Part shown: positions 55,310 to 64,000 of the stretch, piece after piece | Layout: each line of letters begins with the position of its first letter | How positions within the stretch are numbered: the first letter of the stretch is position 1 | Origin: Cyrtodaria siliqua | Lineage: Eukaryota; Mollusca; Bivalvia; Adapedonta; Hiatellidae | Length of the DNA: 64,000 bases | Reading direction: 5' to 3' | Assembly: GCA_037043455.1 (NCBI GenBank) | Contig: JAWPHD010011259.1 | Span: 21,555 to 85,554 of the forward strand | The notes under the pieces: model-generated | The model's database searches: none | Told to the model about the DNA's origin: nothing | Seen by the model: only the letters and a program-made list of their open reading frames with translations | Translations under genes and position numbers: made by a program

Positions 55310-55640
55310 AATTAAAATTGTTTTGCTCCTAGTCTGGAAGGTACAGTATGCAGTTGTGAATGTCTATCTATCAGCGGGACTAAATTATTGATACACCGAT
55401 TCGGAGGGTGTACAAGTAGATATATAAGTCTAACAGGAAATGTAGCCTCCATTTTGTTTATTTCGCCAATTGTTTTCTCGTTTAGGGCAACGTTATTTGT
55501 TAGAAACTGGGACCATACGCCGTTGGCCATGGAATGGTGTGAAAATACCGCATTGAAGGTTTCATCTTCGGGATGGCTGAACATTTATATACTATTGCCA
55601 TTAAAATATTGAGTTCTGCTCAACCCGGGGCTAGAGGGCG
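55310..55640 (+). repeat. Dispersed repeat shared with 10571-10891
   Basis: The plus strand encodes FSFRATLFVRNWDHT, matching the minus-strand phrase at 10571-10891. It continues into CAACCCGGGGCTAGAGGGCG, a family A-like end. Type unknown. Confidence 0.45.
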
Positions 55641-55768
55641 TGATGACTTTATAATAAATAAAATAGTTTCAGTCAATAAAACCTGCGTGGTGTTACAGAT
55701 TCAACTCAACCAATCAAAATCGATCCAGGTTGTATTACACTGCTAAGAAGGGACGTTATGTGATAAAC

Positions 55769-58252
55769 AATACTACTACACCCCTATAAGATACGCTATA
55801 CGATAGTATATACAATACTACAACACCCCTATAAGATACGCAATACGATAGTATATACATTACTACAACACCCCTATAAGATACGCTATACGATAGTATA
55901 TACAATACTACAACAGCCCTATAAGATACGCAATACGATAGTATATACAATACTACAACACCCCCATAAGATACGCAATACGATAGTATATACAATACTC
56001 AACACCCCTATAAGATACGCAATACGACAGTACATACACTACTACAACACCCCTATAATATACGCTATACGATAGTATATACACTACTACAACACCCCTA
56101 TAAGACACGCTATACGATAGTATATACACTACTACAACACCCCTATAAGATACGCTATACGATAGTATATACACTACTACAACACCCCTAAAAAATACGC
56201 AATACGATTGTATATACACTACTACAACACCCCTATCAGATATGCTGTACGATAGTATATACACTACTACAACACCCCTATAAGATACGCAATACGATAG
56301 TACATACACTACTACAACACCCCTAAAATATACGCATACGATAGTATATACACTACTACAACACCCCTATAAGACACGCTAAACGATAGTATATACACTA
56401 CTACAACACCCCTATAAGATACGCTATACGATTGTATATACAATACTACAACACCCCTATAAGATACGCTATACGATAGTATATACACTACTACAACACC
56501 CCTATAAGATAGGCTATACGATAGTATATACAGTACTACAACACCCCTATAAGATACCGCTATACGATAGTATATACAATACTGCAACACCCCTATAAGA
56601 TACGTTATACGATAGTATATACACTACTACAACACCCCTATAAGATAGGCTATACGATAGTATATACAGTACTACAACACCCCTATAAGATACCGCTATA
56701 CGATAGTATATACAATACTGCAACACCCCTATAAGATACGTTATACGATAGTATATACAATACTACAACAACCCTATAAGATACGCTATACGATAGTATA
56801 TACAATACTACAACACCCCTATACGATACGCAATACGATAGTATATACAATACTACAACACCCCTATAAGATAGGCTATACGATAGTATATACAGTACTA
56901 CAACACCCCTATAAGATACCGCTATACGATAGTATATACAATACTGCAACACCCCTATAAGATACGTTATACGATAGTATATACAATACTACAACAACCC
57001 TATAAGATACGCTATACGATAGTATATACAATACTACAACACCCCTATACGATACGCAATACGATAGTATATACAATACTACAACACCCCTATAAGATAC
57101 GCAGTACGATAGTATATACACTACTACAACACCCCTATAAGATACGCAATACGATAGTATATACACTACTACAACACCCCTTTCAGATATGCTGTACGAT
57201 AGTATATACACTACTACAATACCCCTATAAGATACGCAATACGATAGTACATACACTACTACAACACCCCTAAAATATACGCATTCGATAGTATATACAC
57301 TACTACAACACCCCTATAAGACACGCTATACGATAGTATATACACTACTACAACACCCCTATAAGATACGCTATACGATTGTATATACAATACTACAACA
57401 CCCCTATAAGATACGCTATACGATAGTATATACACTACTACAACACCCCTATACGATACGCTGTACGATAGTATATACAGCAGTACTACAACACCCCTAT
57501 AAGGATACGTTATACGATAGTATATACAATACTACAACAACCCTATAAGATACGCTATACGATAGTATATACAATACTACAACACCCCTATAAGATACCC
57601 AGTACGATAGTATATACACTACTACAACACCCCTATAAAGATACGCTATACGATAGTATATACACTACTACAACACCTCTATAAGATACGCTATACGATA
57701 GTATATACAATACTACAACACCCCTATACGATACGCTATACGATAGTATATACAATACTACAACACCCCTATAAGATACGCAATACGGTAGTATATACAA
57801 TAGTACAACACCCCTATAAGATACGCTATACGATAGTATATACAATACTACAACACCCCTATAAGATACGCTATACGATAGTATATACAATACTAAAACA
57901 CCCCTATAAGATACGCTATACGATAGTATATACAATACTACTACTACACCCCTATAAGATACGCAATACGATAGTATATACAATACTACAATACCCCTAT
58001 ATGATACGCTATATGATAGTATATACAATACTGCAACACCCCTATAAGATACCGCTATACGATAGTATATACAATACTACAACACCCGTATAAGATACGC
58101 TATACGATAGTATATACACTACTACAACAACCCTATAAGATACGCTATACGATAGTATATACAATACTATAACACCCCTACAAGATACGCTATACAATGG
58201 TATATATAATTCTACATCACCCCTATAAGATACGCTATACGATAGTATTTAC
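55769..58252. repeat. 45-bp minisatellite, about 55 units
   Basis: The unit is TACTACAACACCCCTATAAG, ATACGCTATACGATAGTATA, TACAA. Variants (CAATAC for CTATAC, ACTAC for ATACTAC, CCGC insert) are arranged in repeated blocks; for example the series at about 56511, 56646 and 56870 recurs nearly unchanged, showing higher-order duplication. A unit divisible by three gives chance ORFs of a 15-residue repeat on the minus strand (YILSYSVSYRGVVVL), broken wherever a unit gains a base. It fills the intron between the 54711-54882 and 58918-59086 exons. Confidence 0.95.
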
Positions 58253-58603
58253 CCAGCAGCGTATTGATCGTATGAAATAAAGTTACTTATGACAAATGAT
58301 TTTCACCTTAAAGAAAGTGCATCATAATTAAAAGTAATAACAATAACATCAATTAATATACACTATTTATTTATTGAATGATATATTCTGAATGCTTTAC
58401 AATTATATATATTGCTGCTATTGTCATAGTTCTTTTGTGTTTTGTTTCATCATGTGTGTTATGATTTTTTCATTTTTTTCCGAATAAAATGTGTAGGCAG
58501 TATGTAGACACGTGTCATTATTATGTCAGTTATTTTTTTGCTAAAACAATTAGTGGTGTAATTGTATTAAGGTATATGTTTTGTGCTTTTATTTTGTGTG
58601 TGT

Positions 58604-58634
<31 letters not shown>

Positions 58635-58917
58635 TGGAAGCGGGGGGGGGGGGATATGAATAAAGGTTTCCGGAGTAACGTATTAGGCAAATGGTTCAAC
58701 ATTCTCTTTTTATTATTTTATTGTCACATTTTGTTTTGCTTTTTGTGTGGGTATGGAATTAAATACAAGTTGAACTTTACTGTTAAAATTGACAGACACA
58801 TATTCTTATTGGTTTGTTTACCGGCCTTGAAATAATAAATACCTTTCATTCTTTCTATGGTAAAGTCTATGCAGAAATGTTTTTCTTTATTTGTATTTTT
58901 AGGGAATACCAGCTTAC
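58253..58917. other. Intron remainder with poly-G tract
   Basis: AT-rich sequence with a run of about 30 G at 58604-58634, then G-rich to about 58653. No other feature. Confidence 0.6.
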
Positions 58918-59086
58918 CTGATGACGTTGTATGTGTGCAATGAATTCTTCAAAGTGATATTTCTCCATAACAACCGATTGTGTTCCATTATACAAGCCAG
59001 TACCCAGAATTGTATGTAGGCCGTAACCATGGTACAACGGAACTGGAACAATCGCGCGCATACCCGATGGATGCTGGAACATCTCC
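58918..59086 (-). CDS. Acyl-CoA synthetase exon
   Basis: Acceptor ACTTTTCCAG, donor CATCAG/GTAAGC. Encodes EMFQHPSGMRAIVPVPLYHG, YGLHTILGTGLYNGTQSVVM and EKYHFEEFIAHIQRHQ. The PLYHGYG segment corresponds to the conserved PxFHxxG (A4) block. Confidence 0.95.
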
Positions 59087-59559
59087 CTGGAAAAGTACAA
59101 CCGATCAAAAGAAGTGCATAGTGTTATTTAGTATAACACCTCGTATATTTTTAATTCGAAGTTTTAAATTAGTATTGTAAAAATACTGACTGTATTTGAG
59201 GCAATATAACACAAAACGAATAGAATACGTTCATAAAAATAAAAGAGTTCCACGAATTTATTATTATTGCTTATCTGTTTTTCGCACATTATGTTCCTAG
59301 TTAAATAAGAACATTTGTATACATCTTCCACTTTCAAGTTGATTTATTTCAAGACCTTTAACCGGGGTATGTGAATACAACAGAATAACAACAAAACAAT
59401 ATAATAACAACATGTGTGGAATGAACATATATAACATAATTTACATATGATAAAAATAAAATGTATTGGAAATAACATCCTTTGACGGAAGGTATTTACG
59501 GGAATGAACAAATATAATAAAAATATACCATATGCAATGTTTAGGCAGTTGCAATTACA

Positions 59560-60900
59560 AAACCTGAGCTACGGTAATCAGAAAAATAGTCATGATAGTG
59601 GAATTAATATAAAGAGTAGTATTAATTGAAAAACAGATAGATATTTTACATAATTTAGCCAGTTTCATTATAATATGTATGTCTTCTGAACTGAAGAGAA
59701 TATTCATATTCTGAGTATTATGGTTCTTAACAAGTGCAGTAGGGAGCAATCTTTTCCTTTCCTGCCGGAAAAAGTACATCAAAAACAATGGTATTCATCA
59801 CCTAATTTATCACTACTTCAATGTTCACCGATGCGATCATCCCTAGCAATACCAATAAAGAAATCTTCCTTTTTCTATAGGTAATTTATGATTAAGACAT
59901 CTAAATTTACATAAATTATTATCAGTTCTCAGATCTACTGGTTAACAATCAAAATATTTCTCCATACAATGTTCAGTTTTAAATATTCTATAGTTGAATA
60001 ATTTAGCTGATGCATATATAGAACCATACCACAAGCGTTTGAGTTGTTTGAATTGGTCTATTAATCTATATTTAATAAGTTTAGCAACAACTCACTTTGG
60101 TAAAATATACTGATTATTCCAATATTCAGAGAATCCACACTCATGAAAAATATATTTTTATAACATAGCGACTTAGAGTGAAAAACATCATTTATATGCA
60201 TATAATACAACAATGTATACAAAGTAACACATCTTGTTTCCTGCTTTCCGTATAAGTCTTTTCCAAAACGGGGCGATCATACTATCAAATAATTGTAATT
60301 GAATATCTATTGGCAAGACCAATTTTCTAGATTTTATAAGCACACTATACGTAGCCTTTCTACCTTGTTCCACCAAATTTGATTTAGACTTGGTAAAAGT
60401 GCCATTAGTAGTAAAGGTAACGCCCAGAAAGACAAAATCAGCAACAACTGCAATATTTGCACCATTGTATATAAAACAGGCTTTTCCGTCTGCTTCCTCT
60501 TATTAAAGATAAAGATGTTAGTCTCAGCCGGGTTTACTTCTAGTTTCCAAGTCTGACAGTATAAATAAATGGTGTTTAAAGCAGCTTGTAATTGATCCGC
60601 AGATTCGGCAAAGATAACAGTATCATCTGCATATAATAAAAGGTATAATTTAAAATATACCTCAATGTCATCAGTATCTAACAATAAGTTTGCAACTTCT
60701 GAAATACTAGAAAGACCCTCATAAGCATTTGAGACGAATTCAACTATATCATTAAGAAATAAAGAGAATAAGACAGGGGAGAAGTTCTCCCATTGACGAA
60801 CACCAGTATTACTAAATATGTATTCAGACAGTTGAGAAATTGGTCTAACACTAGTTTAGCATTCTTATACAGGCTTTGAATAATTTTAAACATGTTAACA
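59560..60900 (-). pseudogene. LINE (non-LTR retrotransposon) RT 3' fragment
   Basis: Minus-strand pieces in order: a VRQWENFSPVLFSLF-like segment near 60790 (motif B region), LLLYADDTVIFAESADQLQA (motif C, YADD) and LEVNPAETNIFIFNKRK (60334-60684), then GRKATYSVLIKSRKLVLPID and QLQLFDSMIAP (60188-60376), NHKLPIEKGRF (about 59870), FRQERKRLLPTALVKNHNTQ (59555-59788) and IMKLAKLCKISI. This is the C-terminal half of a CR1/L2/jockey-like LINE with stops and frameshifts. It lies in the intron between 59087 and 61447, in the same orientation as the gene. Confidence 0.8.
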
Positions 60901-61447
60901 TCGTAAACGGTTATGTCACTAAATGTTAAAAGTGTGTTTGCAAAATTAAAATTTAGTCTTTATTATGCCAAATACTTAATTAACACATTTTGTTTCTATT
61001 ACATGCGTTTCACGTGTAAATCAGTGATTACTTGTTCAATTTCACAAAGGCACATATCTTTATTGATGTCACGGCCTATTGGCAACATGCATGGTTTAAA
61101 CATATCAGCAACCAAACAAAATTAAATATGCATTTAGTAAACATATAGCACATATTTGAGGCAGATCTTTATGATGTGTTGATGTGTCGATAAAAGATAT
61201 ATAACTGACTGAATTTATGCTAGTTTTAAAATCATGTTTTACTGACTTTTAGTGTACCAAATAAGCAAGGCGGTATCCATATAACCAACTTGTTAACGTT
61301 TCACTTTAAACTTAATGTTCTGTATAACTGTAGTTATTATATGGGTGTTGTGCTGGCTTACTCGGTCAATGCAACACTTCCGGTTCGACTTCTGAATCTA
61401 CTTTTATAATAATGTGTTTGCGAATCAAACGAACGTATATTACTCAC
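60901..61447. other. Intron sequence, nothing recognised
   Basis: AT-rich, with a chance 70-codon ORF only. Confidence 0.4.
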
Positions 61448-61683
61448 TGTATTTGAGGAATGTTTGCCATGATGTTTTGGTGGGTCAATCGAACATTTTT
61501 CGGCAGACCCGTCGTCCCACTTGATGACAACAAGATGGCGTCCGCTGTTTTGGAATCAACGTTCGTTGCCTCCGTAACCTTGTCAGTTGTTAACAAGCTA
61601 GAGTAAGAAATGAAACCATCCGCTTCTCCCATAACAATGACTCGGTTCAGTATGTTTGGTTTGGAGGAGAAGGATCGAAGCTT
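61448..61683 (-). CDS. Acyl-CoA synthetase exon with AMP-binding P-loop
   Basis: Acceptor ATTTTCCAG, donor ATACA/GTGAGT. Encodes KLRSFSSKPNILNRVIVMGE, DGFISYSSLLTTD, DAILLSSSGTTGLPKNVRLT and HQNIMANIPQI. SSSGTTGLPK is the AMP-binding signature (A3); the residue after the Lys is Asn where Gly is usual. It is the most 5' exon visible in the window. Confidence 0.95.
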
Positions 61684-62579
61684 CTGGAAAATAAATATAT
61701 AGAGGATCTTAAATAAGTGACTGTATACTGTTTAATTTATTAAACGAGTTGGATAACAATTATTTGATGCGATGCTGTGCCGAACATTATACAGGCTATT
61801 ACTCGTGAATAGCCAACGTTATTTTTGGAGAAATTTGTCTAACACTAGTTTACGCATGCGCAGCGTTGAGTCATTCTTTTCTGCTGGAAAATACCTGGAC
61901 ATTGGGTGTGTACAATTTTTATGTTGAGTAAAATCCTAATATTTTCTCTTTCCTTCAAGTCATCTTGCTTATTACATTGCTGTTTCATGTTGCTCACGTG
62001 TAAAGACATACTCCGTCACAGTTTAAATGCATGATGTTTTCATATTAATCAGATTTTTTGAAGATAAAGTGTTTGTCTGGATGCAGTCTTTGTCTCGTAA
62101 CGTAAGCATATTCAACTTTAATTTGCCGTCAGTTGTGATCATTTATGCTCTAAGAATATTTATATAATACTGGCGAACTCATATCGAGTAAAGAGTTGTG
62201 TAAGGCATATTTGAACTTTTCAATTTAATCGGTTAACCTAGTCTGTTTGCTAGTACGCGCATATTGAGTACAGCGGGAGCTATTGTTTATCCCGCTGCTA
62301 CATTTGTGACCTAATTCCACACATTCCATTGGTACAGAGGATCCCATCACTGGTGTTATTGGAAAATTGCCAGATCACCGCTTAACCCTTTGTCAGTAAG
62401 GTAACTTACAGGCGGAATGTGGGCCATATCATTAATTGAATATGGCATGCATTGGTGATAACAGAATAGGACAAATTTCGTTACATGTTTAATAAAGTAA
62501 TGTTTGATAACAATGAATATTTTAATAATAATGCAAATATATGAAGAAAGAATAAAATATAAAAAAACAACAAATAAAT
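61684..62579. other. No exon recognised
   Basis: Should be intron of the acyl-CoA synthetase gene. No exon-like ANL sequence or repeat was identified. Confidence 0.4.
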
Positions 62580-62770
62580 AAATATATTAAAAAATAAAAA
62601 ATATACGGAGTATATAAATAAAAAATATAAAAAAAATAAAATAATAATAATAATTAAAAAATAAAAAATAAATCAAATAAAATAATAAATAATAATAATA
62701 CAAAAATACAAAAATAATAATAATAATAAAAAATGATAATAATAATACATAATAATAATATATATACATC
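62580..62770. repeat. A/T-rich microsatellite-like tract
   Basis: AATAATAAT, AAAATAAAAAATA and TAATAATAAT runs of almost pure A and T. It lies just upstream of the DIRS-like element. Confidence 0.85.
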
Positions 62771-62975
62771 CTATTGAAATCAGAGGAGGAAGAAGAAGCA
62801 GAAGCACAGATTGCCATGTAACTTTAATAATTTAATAAATATATATTTCGAGATATGGATCCTTTTATCAATAGGCCGGGAAAATGTGCAGTATAAATGT
62901 AAGTTTAAATACATATGTTTTGAACTTGGTCAGTAATTGCAATCCTATTTTGTTTCATATCTCGAGCTTGAAAAT

Positions 62976-63905
62976 ATGGGACGTCCAATCAGGAAAAGGA
63001 AAGCCACCAGTAAAGTCTCCGAGACTAGACCTGGGGTACCGAAGACGTCGCGTGGGGTCCAGGTGGATGCCGTTGTGGAGGACCAGCCTGTGGCAGAGGC
63101 CTCGCCGCCAGTGGTGGACCAGCTTGATGAGTCGGGACAAGGTGAAGCATTTAAAACACCTCTGGTTAGCGGTAATGAGTTACCTTTGGGGGCTTTACAA
63201 AGTATACATTCCGAACTTGGGTGTCAGGTATTGCCTACTGTTAGGGCCAAGATTGTTTCTGGCCAGTATATTGATTTAGCGGGCTTGATTGACTGCCAGG
63301 TTCGGGATGATAGCGAAAGACGGTTGATGGTTAGCCAGTCCGGTGAACTTCTGGTCAAATCGTCAACATTCGCAAACAAGATAGTAACTATAGAGAGCTG
63401 GACTGATGCTTTTATTATTTATGCGAGTATATTTCTGGCGGGGCACCCGGATAAATTGCAAGAAGTTCTTAAATATATGCAGACAATTCGAACCGGTGCA
63501 AAGAGGCATAGTGGCCTAGGATGGAAAACTTATGACCAACAGTTTAGGCTACGTTTGGCTTCCAATCCGTTAATGTCATTTGGTCGAATTGACTACGAGC
63601 TGTGGTTGCTATACATTGGTCCCCCGACTGCCAGTTATAGCCCTTTAAGTACTATCAATAGTAGATCTACCGTCAAAAAGTGCTTTGATTACAATCATAG
63701 GCAATGTTTTAAAACTGTATGTCTGTACAAACATGCATGTCTCGCTTGTAATGCAGATCACCCTTTCAGGCTGTGCAACAGAAGGGCCCAGCCAACCAAC
63801 TATGGTAATGCAGGTGGAAGGCAAGTTCGAGCCACTGTTTCCCAGGGCCCGTATAAATCTTTCCAACCTGTCTTTAGGCCAAGATGGCCCACTCCAAGAT
63901 TCTAA
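62976..63905 (+). CDS. Gag-like ORF1 of a DIRS-type tyrosine-recombinase retroelement
   Basis: 309 residues from the ATG at 62976 (the frame is open upstream but without another ATG; the basic MGRPIRKRK start looks natural). The middle reads WTDAFIIYASIFLAGHPDKL, EVLKYMQTI and GWKTYDQQFRLRL. Near residues 225-265 is a Cys/His cluster, CFDYNHRQCFKTVC, then HACLACNADHPFRLC, resembling the zinc-knuckle region of ORF1 proteins in DIRS/Ngaro-type elements that precede RT and tyrosine recombinase. It would bind the element RNA. The following ORF overlaps it in another frame. Family placement is by remembered motif pattern; the RT and recombinase lie outside the window. Confidence 0.6.
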   Translation: MGRPIRKRKATSKVSETRPGVPKTSRGVQVDAVVEDQPVAEASPPVVDQLDESGQGEAFKTPLVSGNELPLGALQSIHSELGCQVLPTVRAKIVSGQYIDLAGLIDCQVRDDSERRLMVSQSGELLVKSSTFANKIVTIESWTDAFIIYASIFLAGHPDKLQEVLKYMQTIRTGAKRHSGLGWKTYDQQFRLRLASNPLMSFGRIDYELWLLYIGPPTASYSPLSTINSRSTVKKCFDYNHRQCFKTVCLYKHACLACNADHPFRLCNRRAQPTNYGNAGGRQVRATVSQGPYKSFQPVFRPRWPTPRF

Positions 63906-64000
63906 TTTATGGTCAATCGGCAATACTCCAATTAATATTCCTGTTTTAGTAAAGTATTTACAATTGTATCCAAAACAACAAGATGCCATCGTATTAAAGG
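63874..64000 (+). CDS. Start of ORF2 of the DIRS-like element (partial)
   Basis: In the +1 frame relative to ORF1, open from before the ORF1 stop (63903-63905) to the window edge: DGPLQDSNLWSIGNTPINI, then PVLVKYLQLYPKQQDAIVLK. TPINxxxLxKYLxxYPxxxxA is a segment I associate with the beginning of the RT/recombinase ORF of these elements. There is no ATG near, so translation would need frameshifting or reinitiation. Confidence 0.5.

Larger units (their letters stand above)
46847..61683 (-). other. 4CL/luciferase-like acyl-CoA synthetase gene (3' eight exons)
   Basis: Eight exons (61448-61683, 58918-59086, 54711-54882, 54322-54419, 53560-53704, 53222-53304, 48186-48351, 46847-46971) join in phase to 398 codons including TAG. 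All introns are GT-AG. The product is an ANL-superfamily adenylating enzyme, expected to activate a carboxylic acid with ATP and transfer it to CoA; the substrate cannot be told. The conserved blocks are complete from the P-loop to the C-terminal lysine, and the chain ends QQGAKAKL, where AKL is a type-1 peroxisomal signal. Family members are about 540 residues, so about 150 N-terminal residues lie beyond 64000. The introns hold a Naiad (antisense), a minisatellite, a LINE and SINEs. The coding exons show no break, so the gene is probably active. Confidence 0.92.

Noticed and set aside
55769..58252. Long minus-strand ORFs of a 15-residue repeat as genuine proteins, or the array as CRISPR-like
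   Set aside because: They arise because the 45-bp unit is a multiple of three; they break at every indel, lie in an intron, and there are no unique spacers between units.

Overview
The window is AT-rich invertebrate nuclear DNA, most likely from a bivalve mollusc. The case rests on spliced eukaryotic exons, on the mixture of Naiad-type Penelope-like elements (PLEs), PIF/Harbinger, Ty3/Gypsy, tRNA-derived SINE and DIRS-like elements, and on Naiad elements whose ORF is interrupted only by UGA at cysteine positions, a situation described for clam Naiads. No species can be named from sequence alone.

One host protein-coding gene is clear: the 3' eight exons of a 4-coumarate-CoA-ligase/luciferase-like acyl-CoA synthetase on the minus strand (46847-61683). 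All splice phases agree, and together the exons give 397 residues plus a stop, ending in the peroxisomal signal AKL. Its N-terminal exons lie beyond the right edge. Its introns carry a near-complete antisense Naiad element, a 2.5-kb 45-bp minisatellite, a LINE fragment, SINEs and other repeats.

The rest is mostly mobile and repetitive DNA. 1-9.3 kb: MITEs with TTA or TTAA target duplications, SINEs and an 82-bp tandem repeat. 11.7-15.2 kb: Naiad fragments. 15.2-19.1 kb: a decayed gene split by a 2.7-kb PIF/Harbinger element. 22.5-25.6 kb: Naiad fragments and a large nested fold-back element. 28.2-28.9 kb: a satellite carrying estrogen-response-element-like palindromes. 29-31.1 kb: dispersed repeats and a Naiad 3' end. 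33.1-34.6 kb: a GC-rich satellite of about 500 bp period. 35.6-45.2 kb: a broken Ty3/Gypsy element (LTR, primer site, protease and integrase remains) followed by a decayed ORF of 20-residue repeats joined to a KCTD-type BTB/T1 domain, then a second LTR. 41.2-43.7 kb: a possible spliced noncoding transcript. 62.9-64 kb: the start of a DIRS-like tyrosine-recombinase retroelement.

The most striking system is the Naiad family. The copy at 48.8-52.1 kb has three in-frame UGA codons, each where related proteins are expected to have cysteine. The end of its ORF overlaps a SECIS-like hairpin that recurs in other copies with compensatory changes, the best-formed one at 24251-24293 (minus). This points to a retrotransposon that encodes a selenoprotein and carries its own recoding signal. 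Motif comparisons are from memory; nothing was searched or folded computationally.
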